DNA of 64,000 nt from Segatella copri (GTDB lineage Bacteria; Bacteroidota; Bacteroidia; Bacteroidales; Bacteroidaceae). The DNA lies in assembly GCF_026015295.1 (NCBI RefSeq), contig NZ_JAPDUW010000001.1, positions 3,638,501 through 3,702,500 of the forward strand, written 5' to 3'. The notes below the pieces were generated by a model. That model was not told the DNA's origin. It ran no database searches and worked only from the letters and a program-made list of their open reading frames with translations. A program made the position numbers and the translations under genes. Every line of letters starts with the position of its first letter. Position 1 is the stretch's first letter. Positions 1 through 9,727 of the stretch are shown here, in pieces.

Positions 1-2037
1 TTCAAGGACTTCACCAGCGGTCGTGGCTATAAGTCTGGTTTCGGCTATAACCGTGTTAACATGCGTGCCAACCTGGACTTCAATCTGACCAAGACTACTC
101 TGTTCTCTACCAACCTTTTCGGTAGTAACGGTGTCCGCCATTTCCCTTGGGACAAGGCGAGTGATTCCAGTGCTTATTGGGCTTCTGTCTATCATGCAGC
201 TCCAGATGCCATGCGTCCTATTTATTCTGACGGAACTTATGGATACTATGGTCCACGTAAGGCCGACTGTCCTAACTCTGTGATGAGCCTTGCCCGAAGC
301 GGTGTGGAGAACCGTACCAATACACAGATTACCACCGACTTTATTCTTACCCAGAAACTCGATTTCCTGACCAAGGGTCTGAAGTTTGTTGCCAAGGTTT
401 CTCTTGACAATACAATGGTAGAGGAGAAGCGTGGTATCAGCGACCAGTATATGGATCCGCAGCTGAAGTGGATTAACCCTGATGATGGCTCAGTTTCCTA
501 TGACCAGAGCGTGGATTACCATGAGTCTGTGGCATGGACCATCAATGGCGGTAAGGTAAAAACGGATGCAACTTATCGCCGTCTCTATTATCTGGCTCAG
601 CTCGACTGGAACCGCAAGTTCGGCAATCATGAAGTGGGTGCAATGGGTGTATTCAACCGCAACGAATATGCCAACGGTTCTTCTTTCAAGCATTATCGTG
701 AAGACTGGGTGTTCCGTGCCACATACAACTATGCGATGCGCTACATGCTCGAGTTGAACGGATGCTACAACGGTTCTGAGAAGTTTGGTCCCGACTATCG
801 CTTCAAGTTCTTCCCATCAGCTTCTCTCGGTTGGACTATCACCGAGGAGCCATTCATGAAGAACATCAGGAAATATGTAGATATGTTTAAGGTGCGTGCA
901 TCCTGGGGTCGCATCGGTGATGATTCTACCGGAGGTTCTTATCTCTATACCGACCAGTATTCTTATGGTGGTAAGACCTATCTGGGTGGTGATGCCACTT
1001 ATGATTCACCTTATACTATATATCGCCTTACCCGTATCGGAAACCCTAACGTGCGTTGGGAGACATCAGAGAAGCGCAACCTGGGTTTCGACTTCGGATT
1101 CCTGGGCGGACTGATTACCGGTTCGCTGGATGTATTTAGCGACAAGCGTACCGATGTGCTCTTAACCGACCGTTCCATCCCTTCTTACTATGGTATGAAC
1201 TACACGGTTGCCAATGTGGGTTCGGTGGATGCCAAGGGTTACGAGTTGAGCCTGAAGGTGAACAAGGCATGGAACAAGAATCTGCGTACATGGGCAAACT
1301 TCAATATGACCCATGCTACCAACGAGATTAAGTTTGCCGATGATCCAAAGCTTCAGGCAAGTTATCTGAACAAGGCGGGTTATGCCATCGGTCAGAACCA
1401 TAGTTACATTGATCATGGTTTTATCCGCAACTGGGATGATCTCTATGCCGTACCTACCTGGGGTAGCCATGATTCAGAGAAATATACGGGTGATGCCATT
1501 ATTTCAGACTTCAATGGTGACGGTCAGATTACAAAAGATGACATGGCGCCTTATCAGTATACCTCTATTCCTGAGAATACCTTCAGTACTACATTGGGAG
1601 CAGAGTGGAAGGGCTTGAGCGTAACGGTACAGTTCTATGGTGTAACCAATGTTACCCGCGAGGTGAACTTCCCAACCTTTGAGCGTGAAACCCACATTGC
1701 CTTTAAGGAGGGTTCTTACTTCACGCCATCCAATCCGGGTGGAGAGTTGTCTTTGCCACGCTGGACCACAGTGGCAGACGAGGGAAATGCCGGTACCCGT
1801 TACTTCTATGACGGTGCTTTCCTGCGCTTGAAGAATGCCGAGATAGCTTATACCTTCAGGGGTGCTTGGGTGAAGCGAATGCACTTGAATTCACTCCGTG
1901 TATATCTGAATGGTGACAACCTGCTGCTCTGGACCAATATGCCTGATGACCGTGAGAATAACTTCAGCGGCAACTCGGCAAATGGTGCTTATCCAACCGT
2001 ACGCAGATTTAACTTAGGTTTCGACCTGACATTTTAA
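1..2037 (+). CDS. xusA: SusC/XusA-like TonB-dependent receptor, 3' part
   Basis: This is the C-terminal 678 codons of an outer-membrane receptor; the reading frame is already open at base 1, so the start, signal peptide and plug lie outside the window. The visible part is a beta-barrel rich in alternating aromatic strands and ends in the usual terminal aromatic strand (NLGFDLTF). A 'SDFNGDGQITKDD' loop near residue 500 is typical of SusC proteins that import plant glycans. A SusD-like lipoprotein gene begins 13 bp downstream and a second SusC/SusD pair follows, matching the xusA-B-C-D xylan-uptake order. Its role would be TonB-driven import of xylan oligosaccharides. The family is clear; the symbol rests on gene order. 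Confidence 0.93.
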   Translation, partial: FKDFTSGRGYKSGFGYNRVNMRANLDFNLTKTTLFSTNLFGSNGVRHFPWDKASDSSAYWASVYHAAPDAMRPIYSDGTYGYYGPRKADCPNSVMSLARSGVENRTNTQITTDFILTQKLDFLTKGLKFVAKVSLDNTMVEEKRGISDQYMDPQLKWINPDDGSVSYDQSVDYHESVAWTINGGKVKTDATYRRLYYLAQLDWNRKFGNHEVGAMGVFNRNEYANGSSFKHYREDWVFRATYNYAMRYMLELNGCYNGSEKFGPDYRFKFFPSASLGWTITEEPFMKNIRKYVDMFKVRASWGRIGDDSTGGSYLYTDQYSYGGKTYLGGDATYDSPYTIYRLTRIGNPNVRWETSEKRNLGFDFGFLGGLITGSLDVFSDKRTDVLLTDRSIPSYYGMNYTVANVGSVDAKGYELSLKVNKAWNKNLRTWANFNMTHATNEIKFADDPKLQASYLNKAGYAIGQNHSYIDHGFIRNWDDLYAVPTWGSHDSEKYTGDAIISDFNGDGQITKDDMAPYQYTSIPENTFSTTLGAEWKGLSVTVQFYGVTNVTREVNFPTFERETHIAFKEGSYFTPSNPGGELSLPRWTTVADEGNAGTRYFYDGAFLRLKNAEIAYTFRGAWVKRMHLNSLRVYLNGDNLLLWTNMPDDRENNFSGNSANGAYPTVRRFNLGFDLTF

Positions 2038-2050
2038 ATGAATCGTAAAT

Positions 2051-3961
2051 ATGAAAAAGTTTTATAAAATATATACATTGCTGTTTGCGGCAGCCCTGTC
2101 TCTCTCTTCAGTATCATGTACTGATTACCTTGACAAGGCACCGGGCAGTGATATTGCCCCAACGGAGCCATATAAGAATTATACCAACTTTCAGGGTTTC
2201 TTGGAGCAGTGCTACAACGACATCCCTGGTCTCGCATCTACATCCTGGTATCATGGCTGCTGGAACTATGGCGAGGATGAATACTGGCAGCCATCAGAGA
2301 CCCGTATGCTCACTAATGCCATCGACCAGGGAAACTATTGGGCATGGGACGAGGTGCAGTATTCTCCATTCCATTCGGGTATCGACCTGGACGGCAATCA
2401 TGATGTGAACCGCGATTTCAAGGGGCGCCTCTGGGGTATGTGCTGGCAGGGAATCTATGCCACCAACCTGGGCTTGGAAAATCTGGGCAACCTGGTAGAT
2501 GCTACCCAGGAAGAGAAGAACCTGATTGCAGGTCAGCTCTATTTCTTCCGTGCATTCTTCCACTTCCAGATTATGCAGTATTGGGGCGGTATTCCATACA
2601 TCGACTTCCTGATTCCATCTGTTGCCGTGTTCAACTATCCACGCCTCACCTATCAGGCATGTGCCGACAAGGCAGCCGAAGACTTCAAGAAGGCTGTTGA
2701 GCTGCTGCCTGTAGATTGGGATAAAACAACCGTGGGTAAGCAGAACGTGGGCAAGAACAAGTTCCGTCCTAACAAGATAGCAGCTCTCTGCTTCCTGGGC
2801 AAGAACTACTTGTGGGCAGGTTCGCCGCTGATGAATGAAGTAAGCAAGGAGAATCCTGACTTCAAGAATGTTAACGGATATAATAAGGAGTATTGCCAGA
2901 AGGCTGCTGAGGCATTCGGCGAGGCTTTGAAGATCAACAAGGAAACAGGACTTTACCAGCTGTCTTCTTATGAAAATTACATGAATATCTTCTATACCTA
3001 TGATCAGGGTCAAAAGATTCCTGGTGAGAAAGAGGCTATCTTCTACGAGAATTCAAGTAACAACAACTGGATCTGGAATCAGGTGACAGACTACCGTCCT
3101 ACCTGCCTTATTCAGGCTGGTATCAAGGTTTATCCTACTGCCAACTATGTGGATTACTTCGGTATGGCAAACGGTAAGCCTATCAAGGACATCACGAAGA
3201 AGGATCCCGACAGCGGCTATGATCCGGAATATCCGTTCAAGAACCGTGACCCTCGCTTCTACGACCTCTTCATCTATGATGGTGTGAAGTGTGTGAAGAG
3301 TGCAGGAAAAGATGCAGATGTGCAGTATGCTTCTCTTTATACGGGGGGAAAGTATCGTACGGCAACATCTGCCAAGGACTGCTTTACGGGATATTGCCTG
3401 AAGAAGTTCTGTGATCCATACCGTAATGATTTTGATGATAGTGGTGCACGTGCTAAGTTTATGCGCGTACTCTTGAGCATGATTCGTCTGGCAGATGTTT
3501 ATCTGATGTATTCCGAGTCGGTGGCTCAGGGTTATGGCTACAAGGCATCAAGCCAGGCATTCAATCTGAGTGCCGTGGATGCCGTGAACATCGTCCGCAA
3601 CCGTGCGCATGTGGATAATATTGCTGATGAGTATCTTACCAATCTGGATGGCTTTATGAGCGAGCTTCGCCGTGAGCGTGCCGTAGAGTTGGCTTTCGAG
3701 GGACACCGTTTCACTGACCTTCGCCGCTGGCTCCTGATAGACAAGGCTCCTTACACCCAGAAGATGGCTGTTTACTTCGACCGTGCAGCCGACCAGAAGG
3801 ATGTTGACCGCTACGACGATCCAAAGAAAAATCACGTGCTCAACCTGAAGGAGGAGCCATTGATTACCCGTAAGTTTACTTCAAAGCATTACTGGTTCCC
3901 ATTCCTGAGAAAGGATGTCAAGATGTATCCTGAGTTCTCTCAGAACCCTGGTTGGGAATAA
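2051..3961 (+). CDS. xusB: SusD/XusB-like surface glycan-binding lipoprotein
   Basis: A 636-residue RagB/SusD family lipoprotein. The signal peptide ends in a lipobox (SVSC, cysteine about residue 23), followed by the helical TPR-like SusD fold. Near the C terminus are the family signatures 'RLADVYLMYSE' and 'ELRRERAVELAFEGHRFTDLRRW'. It should sit on the cell surface as the lid of the preceding SusC barrel and capture xylan fragments. It follows the first receptor by 13 bp and precedes the second by 22 bp, so the genes are almost certainly co-transcribed. The family call is certain; substrate is inferred from the neighbouring GH98, GH115 and GH43 genes. Confidence 0.95.
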   Translation: MKKFYKIYTLLFAAALSLSSVSCTDYLDKAPGSDIAPTEPYKNYTNFQGFLEQCYNDIPGLASTSWYHGCWNYGEDEYWQPSETRMLTNAIDQGNYWAWDEVQYSPFHSGIDLDGNHDVNRDFKGRLWGMCWQGIYATNLGLENLGNLVDATQEEKNLIAGQLYFFRAFFHFQIMQYWGGIPYIDFLIPSVAVFNYPRLTYQACADKAAEDFKKAVELLPVDWDKTTVGKQNVGKNKFRPNKIAALCFLGKNYLWAGSPLMNEVSKENPDFKNVNGYNKEYCQKAAEAFGEALKINKETGLYQLSSYENYMNIFYTYDQGQKIPGEKEAIFYENSSNNNWIWNQVTDYRPTCLIQAGIKVYPTANYVDYFGMANGKPIKDITKKDPDSGYDPEYPFKNRDPRFYDLFIYDGVKCVKSAGKDADVQYASLYTGGKYRTATSAKDCFTGYCLKKFCDPYRNDFDDSGARAKFMRVLLSMIRLADVYLMYSESVAQGYGYKASSQAFNLSAVDAVNIVRNRAHVDNIADEYLTNLDGFMSELRRERAVELAFEGHRFTDLRRWLLIDKAPYTQKMAVYFDRAADQKDVDRYDDPKKNHVLNLKEEPLITRKFTSKHYWFPFLRKDVKMYPEFSQNPGWE

Positions 3962-3983
3962 TTAAACAATTCGAGAATTTATT

Positions 3984-6860
3984 ATGAAACATAATATATT
4001 TAATAAGAGAATGTCATTGGCGCTAGCTTCCATGCTAGTTGCCAGTGGTGTGGCAAGCGCCCAGGAAATGGCCGACACTACCAAGGTAAACGTGGCTTTC
4101 GGTCAGGTTTCCAAGGCTGACCTGATGGGCGGTGTCAGCGAGGTGAATGTCGAAGAGCTGCTGAAAAAGGACTACAGCGCCAATGCACTCAATGATCTTC
4201 AGTCGCTCATTGGTGGTTATAACGGAAATGTTTGGGGACAGGGTGCACTTGTTCTCGTAGATGGAGTTCCCCGTGAGGCTAGCACCATCAATGCCACCGA
4301 GGTGGAGAAGGTTACCGTGCTCAAGGGCGCTTCTGCCGTAGTACTCTATGGTGCCAAGGCTGCCAAGGGCGTAATCCTCATCACTACCAAGCGTGGTAAG
4401 GTGCAGCCATTGAGCATCGCCGCCACCGTCAATACGGGCATCTATACACCTAAGGCTTATCCTGAATATCTGGGTGCGGCTGAGTATATGACGCTCTATA
4501 ACGAGGCGATGACCAATGATGACCCTACACAGCCGCTGAAATACTCTAAGGAGCAGATTTACAATACGGCTGCAGGTACCAATCCTTACCGCTATCCTGA
4601 TATGGATTTCTACAGCAGCGACTACCTGCGCAAGTTCAACAACCGTACGGATGCTACGATGGAGGTGAAGGGCGGTAGCCAATTTGCCAGATACTATGCC
4701 AACCTGGGCATGACCTACAACAACAGTCTGGTGAAGTTTGGCGAGCATAAGAAGGACAAAGATAATTCCTTCCGCGTGCGTTCTAACATTGATGCTACCA
4801 TCACCGACTGGCTGGGTGCTTACGTGAATGTAGGCATCAACATCACGGACAACTATCGCGGACGTCCTGAGGACTACTGGTCAACAGCTACCAACATGCG
4901 TCCTAACTGGTACTCCGGTCTGTTGCCAATCTCCATGATGGATGCCAACAATTCAGCCTTGCAGCAGATGATAGCAGGCTCTAAATTCCACGTGCTCGAT
5001 GGCCAGTATCTGCTGGGTGGCAACAACGATAACCAGTCTACTTTCTTTGGTGATGCGCTTGCTGCCGGCTACGTGAAGAATCACTCCCGTACCTTCAACT
5101 TTGATGTGGGTGTGAAAGCCGACTTCGATCAGTGGGTCAAGGGATTGAGCTTCGAGACTGCTTTCAGCATCGACTACTGGAACAACTACTCTGAGGCTTA
5201 CAAGCTCGACTATGCCGTTTATGAGCCTACCTGGGCAAATGTGAACGGACAGGACATGATTATCGACCTGAAGAAATATGGTAAGGAATCAAGCAGTACG
5301 AGCGAGTATATCGGTGCATCGAAATATTACCAGAACACCACCTTCCGTGCTCAGTTTGACTATAAGAATACCTTTGGCGGAGTTCACAACGTAAATGCCA
5401 CTTTGGCTGGCTGGGGTTACTCCAAGTCGAATTCCGTGGACGAGAATCATGAGAGTTCATCTGGTGTAAAGGGTTCTTCTTACCACCGCACCACCAATGC
5501 CAACCTTGCCCTTCGAGCAGCTTACAATTATGCTCAGAAGTACTATGCAGAGTTTGGTGGTGCCCTGGTTCATTCATCCAAGCTGGCAGAGGGTCATCGC
5601 AATGCTCTTTCTCCATCAGGAACACTGGGTTGGAGAATCGGTCAGGAAAAATGGTTCAAGAATGCACTTCCTTGCTTCGACGATTTGAAGCTGAACGCTT
5701 CTTACTCTGTGCTCAACCAGGATATCGATATCTCTGATTATTATCTCTACCAGGGATACTATGAAGTGAAGGGAGGTTACTACACCTGGAACGAAGGCGG
5801 TGGCAACGGAACTCACACCACACTCTCTAAGCGTGGTAGCAACTATGGTCTCGATTTCGTGAAGCGTAAGGAATGGAGAGTAGGTCTGGAGGGTTCACTC
5901 CTCAATGGTACCGTAAGTTTCGACATGAACTATTTCCATCAGCTTACTTCGGGCTTGCTTACTGCGGGAACTGCAACCATCTATCCTGAATGGATGAAGA
6001 GTGACGGTTCTTTCATCACCTCCCTGAACTACAACGAGGATATGCGACAGGGCTTCGACTTCGCCGTAAACTTCAAGAAGAACATCGGCAAGGTGAAGGC
6101 ACAGCTCGGACTCACAGGTATGGTGTTCGACTCAAAGGTTAACAAGCGTGAGGAGAAAAACGAATATAGCTACATGAACGCACAGGGTCAGGCTCTCGAC
6201 GTGATGCGCGGTTATGTCTGCGAAGGCTTCTTCACACAGGAAGATGTTGACCACATGAAGGCAAACCTCGATAAGGACGATCCTAATTTTGTGCCAAACC
6301 ATACCTTCGGTGAAATCAAGGCTGGTGACCTGAAGTACAAGGATATCAACGGTGACGGCAAGATTGACAGCAACGACCAGCAGGTGATGGGTAAGTATGG
6401 ATGGGGTGCAACTCCTTTCTTCTATGGTGTAAACATCACCTTGAACTGGAAGCAGTTTACCCTCTTCATCGCCGGTACAGGTCAGATGGGTGCCAAGGCT
6501 TTCAAGAGCAACGACTGGATTTACAACCAGAAGAAATATACCTCTGTGGTTCGTGGACGCTGGACACCTGAGACAGCCGCTACCGCTACCTATCCACGTT
6601 TGACAGCCAAGGACAATACCAACAACTTCCGCAACTCAAACTTCTGGATTTACAGCACAGACTGCTTCAACCTCAACAAGGTGCAGCTGACCTACGATAT
6701 GCCAAAAGAGTGGTTTGAGAACAAGGTAGTAAAGGGTATGAGTGTTTACGTATTGGGCGAGAGCCTTCTCACCATCAGCAAGCATCGCAAGTATATGGAA
6801 ACCAGCTATGGTTCACCACAGTGCCGTTTCTACAACCTGGGCTTGAAGATGATGTTCTAA
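3984..6860 (+). CDS. xusC: SusC/XusC-like TonB-dependent receptor (short N terminus)
   Basis: A 958-residue TonB-dependent receptor with a signal peptide (ending near 'SGVASAQ') and a plug of about residues 45-140. The plug contains 'GALVLVDGVPR' and 'VTVLKGASAVVLYGAKAAKGVILITTKRG', the usual SusC plug signatures. It lacks the N-terminal carboxypeptidase-regulatory-like domain that most SusC proteins carry, which accounts for the smaller size and matches the second, shorter receptor of Xus-type loci. A 'YKDINGDGKIDSNDQ' calcium-type loop is near residue 785 and the last strand ends in MMF. It lies between two SusD genes in one operon and is predicted to import xylan oligosaccharides together with XusD. 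Confidence 0.94.
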   Translation: MKHNIFNKRMSLALASMLVASGVASAQEMADTTKVNVAFGQVSKADLMGGVSEVNVEELLKKDYSANALNDLQSLIGGYNGNVWGQGALVLVDGVPREASTINATEVEKVTVLKGASAVVLYGAKAAKGVILITTKRGKVQPLSIAATVNTGIYTPKAYPEYLGAAEYMTLYNEAMTNDDPTQPLKYSKEQIYNTAAGTNPYRYPDMDFYSSDYLRKFNNRTDATMEVKGGSQFARYYANLGMTYNNSLVKFGEHKKDKDNSFRVRSNIDATITDWLGAYVNVGINITDNYRGRPEDYWSTATNMRPNWYSGLLPISMMDANNSALQQMIAGSKFHVLDGQYLLGGNNDNQSTFFGDALAAGYVKNHSRTFNFDVGVKADFDQWVKGLSFETAFSIDYWNNYSEAYKLDYAVYEPTWANVNGQDMIIDLKKYGKESSSTSEYIGASKYYQNTTFRAQFDYKNTFGGVHNVNATLAGWGYSKSNSVDENHESSSGVKGSSYHRTTNANLALRAAYNYAQKYYAEFGGALVHSSKLAEGHRNALSPSGTLGWRIGQEKWFKNALPCFDDLKLNASYSVLNQDIDISDYYLYQGYYEVKGGYYTWNEGGGNGTHTTLSKRGSNYGLDFVKRKEWRVGLEGSLLNGTVSFDMNYFHQLTSGLLTAGTATIYPEWMKSDGSFITSLNYNEDMRQGFDFAVNFKKNIGKVKAQLGLTGMVFDSKVNKREEKNEYSYMNAQGQALDVMRGYVCEGFFTQEDVDHMKANLDKDDPNFVPNHTFGEIKAGDLKYKDINGDGKIDSNDQQVMGKYGWGATPFFYGVNITLNWKQFTLFIAGTGQMGAKAFKSNDWIYNQKKYTSVVRGRWTPETAATATYPRLTAKDNTNNFRNSNFWIYSTDCFNLNKVQLTYDMPKEWFENKVVKGMSVYVLGESLLTISKHRKYMETSYGSPQCRFYNLGLKMMF

Positions 6861-6911
6861 AGGCTGATGAAATCATATCTTAGATATTGAAAAATTAGAC
6901 AATAAAGAATT

Positions 6912-8723
6912 ATGAAATTAAGAAATATATTCATGATATTGGCTTCTGCGGCATTGTTGACAGCATGTGATGATGTCTTTACTCCTGCTGCAGAAAACAT
7001 GAAGGACATCAACGAGATGGAGAATGATCCTACCATGGCCAGGGGCTTCGTGCTCACCGCTTACCGTAACTTGCCAAATTACGAGGTGGGCACAGGAACG
7101 GATGTAGCGACGGATGATGCCGTGACGAATGAGAAGGGAGCCAACTGGTCTAAGTATGCCACGGGCTCATGGACCGTTCAGAGTTGGGACCCTACGGGTC
7201 GCTGGAACAGCGACCTGTCTTCCATGCAGTATTTGTATATCTTCCTGAACTCAAACGTTTCGAACATCGGGTTCCTGAAGAATGTCAATGAGAACAAGCT
7301 GATGCAGCGACGCCTGACAGGTGAGGCATACGGACTTCTGGCTACCCATGCCTATTATCTGCTTCGTGCCCATGCCGGATTTGACAATGAAGGAAAGTTG
7401 CTCGGCACACAGCTCTTTGACGGATTTGTAGGAACGGATGCTGATTTCAACCAGCCTCGCAAGACATTCCAGGAGCATGTAGATTTCATCCTGGCGAACA
7501 TCGAGAAGGCTGACAAGCTGCTGCCTATGGATTATGAGCCAGTGACAAGTGACGACAAGGTGCCAGCCAAGTATGACGATATCCTGAATGTGCCTGAGGT
7601 GGCATCTGTCAAGGATGGCAAGATGGGTATATATAATAAGGTGATGGGCGAGAATGCACGCCAGCTGATCAACGGACTGATTCTGCGTGCCATCAAGGCT
7701 CGTACCTTGCTGCTTGCTGCAAGCCCTGCCTTCCAGGATCCTGCCCAGAACAATGTAACCTGGGCACAGGCTGCTGATGCAGCTGCCGAGGTGGTTGACT
7801 ATGTAGGCGGTCCATCAGGTTTGCCTTCTACAGGTCTTACCTACTACGACAACGATGCAGAGATGAAAGCCTTGCAGACTGGTTCCAATCCTCCTGAAAT
7901 CATCTGGCGCAGTACCAAGAATGCAGAAGAGATTGATGACGAGAAGAACAATTTCCCTCCATCACTCTACGGAAGCGGCAGAACCAATCCTACCCAGAAT
8001 CTGGTAGATGCCTTCCCTGATGCCAAGGGTTATCCTATCACCGATGCACGCAGTGAATATGATAAGAGTAATCCATACGCCAACCGTGACCCTCGTCTGG
8101 CTAAATACATTATCTATAATGGAGCCACAGCGGGCGTTGATAACAAGGTAATCAAGACGGGTAGCTCTTCTGGCGATGACGGTATCGGCCGCCGTGATGC
8201 TTCTACCCGCACCGGTTACTATATGAAGAAGATGTTGCGCATGACTGCCAACTGCAATCCTAGCAACACATCTAAGGTAACCAAGTATAGCTGCAAGGCA
8301 CGTTTCACCGAGTTCTTCCTCGACTATGCTGAGGCTGCCAATGAGGCTTGGGGTCCTAAGAACCCTGGCACACATGCTTACTCAGCATACGATGTGATCA
8401 AGGCAATCCGCCACCGTGCAGGTTTGACAGACGACACTTATCTCGACGAGTGTGCCGGCAACCAGGCTAAGATGCGTGAGCTGATTCGCAACGAGCGCCG
8501 CCTGGAGCTTTGCTTCGAGGGATTCCGCTTCTGGGATTTGCGTCGCTGGAACCAGTTGGACAAGTTGACATCTGTTCAGGGCATCGATTGGAACAACGAT
8601 ACGTTTACCATCTTGCCAAATGTAGAAGAGCGCCATTTCGATAGCTATATGAACTATGGTTATATTCCATATTCAGAAGCTTTGAAGTACTCTAATCTCC
8701 ATCAGAACAAGGGATGGAAATAA
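6912..8723 (+). CDS. xusD: SusD/XusD-like surface glycan-binding lipoprotein
   Basis: A 603-residue RagB/SusD family lipoprotein with a short signal peptide and lipobox (LLTAC, cysteine about residue 19). Family signatures are present: 'ARQLINGLILRAIKARTLLLAASP' in the middle and 'IRNERRLELCFEGFRFWDLRRW' near the C terminus. It is the partner lid of the preceding receptor. The stop codon lies 17 bp before the preferred start of the next lipoprotein gene, and an alternative in-frame ATG of that gene overlaps this CDS. Family certain; glycan specificity inferred from context. Confidence 0.95.
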   Translation: MKLRNIFMILASAALLTACDDVFTPAAENMKDINEMENDPTMARGFVLTAYRNLPNYEVGTGTDVATDDAVTNEKGANWSKYATGSWTVQSWDPTGRWNSDLSSMQYLYIFLNSNVSNIGFLKNVNENKLMQRRLTGEAYGLLATHAYYLLRAHAGFDNEGKLLGTQLFDGFVGTDADFNQPRKTFQEHVDFILANIEKADKLLPMDYEPVTSDDKVPAKYDDILNVPEVASVKDGKMGIYNKVMGENARQLINGLILRAIKARTLLLAASPAFQDPAQNNVTWAQAADAAAEVVDYVGGPSGLPSTGLTYYDNDAEMKALQTGSNPPEIIWRSTKNAEEIDDEKNNFPPSLYGSGRTNPTQNLVDAFPDAKGYPITDARSEYDKSNPYANRDPRLAKYIIYNGATAGVDNKVIKTGSSSGDDGIGRRDASTRTGYYMKKMLRMTANCNPSNTSKVTKYSCKARFTEFFLDYAEAANEAWGPKNPGTHAYSAYDVIKAIRHRAGLTDDTYLDECAGNQAKMRELIRNERRLELCFEGFRFWDLRRWNQLDKLTSVQGIDWNNDTFTILPNVEERHFDSYMNYGYIPYSEALKYSNLHQNKGWK

Positions 8724-8740
8724 ACCAGTTAAAAATGATA

Positions 8741-9700
8741 ATGAAAATGAAAAGTTTTAAGTTATTGAATACAATAGGCATTGCTGCCATGACTTTGTTG
8801 ATGGCCGCTTCCTGCGAGAGCGGTGACAAGGAATTTGGATATGACGGAGAAACTACTGTCTATTTTGCCAATGCTGGTTATGTGCGCACCGTGGAGCTGG
8901 GTGAGGATCAGGAAGCTGACCTTACCGACGATAACAACCACATCATCAACATCAAGGCATATTGTGCAGGTGGCTATGGCAACAATAATAACGTTACCGT
9001 GGACTATATTTCTGATGCCAGTCTTTGTGATGGCTATAAAATCAATGGCGCTGCCATCCAGGTGATGCCATCCAGTTACTATCAGATAGAGAACCCTAAC
9101 CAGTTTGTCATTGCCAAGGGACAGCAGATGGGAGGCGTAAGAGTGAAGCTTACTGATGCGTTCTTCAACGATGACAAGAGCTATGAGCAGGGCTATGTAA
9201 TTCCGGTGAAGCTGACAGGTGCCCAGGGTGTTGACAAGGTGCTGGAGTCGAAGAATACTACATTCTGCCTTGTGAAGTTCGTCAATCCTTGGACTGCCAC
9301 TTATCTTCGCCAGGGTAAGGATGTGATCAACGGTAAGGAATCTCACCGTGCTTATCCATATATTGAGAAGGCTGAGGTAATCAAGGTGGTGACCAAAGGC
9401 TTGTACAAGGCACAGATGACTGTGGCTGTGAAGGATGCAAGTGGTATAGACCATCAGGTGAACGTGCTGATGACCTTCAACGGTGATGACTGCACCATCT
9501 CTTCCGGTAGTGACGGAGTTCAGGTTTCGGGTAGTGGTAAGTTTGTCAAGAACGACCAGCTCTTGGGCGAGTTTAAGCGCAACACGCTCTATTTGAACTA
9601 CAATATCAAGAGCGATGCCTTGGGTACGGTTGAAACCACAGATACCATGGTGGTCCGCAATCGTGGCATTGGTTTCCAGACTTTCACTCCTGAAAAGTAA
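8741..9700 (+). CDS. xusE: XusE-like surface lipoprotein (DUF1735-type)
   Basis: A lipoprotein of about 319 residues. An in-frame ATG at 8714 overlaps xusD; 8741 is preferred because it puts the lysines, hydrophobic stretch and lipobox (MAASC) in standard signal-peptide order. The region after the cysteine ('TTVYFANAGYVRTVELG') and the later 'YEQGYVIPVKLT' look like the all-beta DUF1735 (BT_3987-like) domain found in SusE-position proteins. No catalytic motif is visible. Its place after the second SusD matches XusE of xylan loci. It is probably a surface glycan-binding protein. Family placement was made by eye, so confidence is moderate. Confidence 0.8.
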   Translation: MKMKSFKLLNTIGIAAMTLLMAASCESGDKEFGYDGETTVYFANAGYVRTVELGEDQEADLTDDNNHIINIKAYCAGGYGNNNNVTVDYISDASLCDGYKINGAAIQVMPSSYYQIENPNQFVIAKGQQMGGVRVKLTDAFFNDDKSYEQGYVIPVKLTGAQGVDKVLESKNTTFCLVKFVNPWTATYLRQGKDVINGKESHRAYPYIEKAEVIKVVTKGLYKAQMTVAVKDASGIDHQVNVLMTFNGDDCTISSGSDGVQVSGSGKFVKNDQLLGEFKRNTLYLNYNIKSDALGTVETTDTMVVRNRGIGFQTFTPEK

Positions 9701-9727
9701 GAACATTTTTAATTTGATATCAGAATT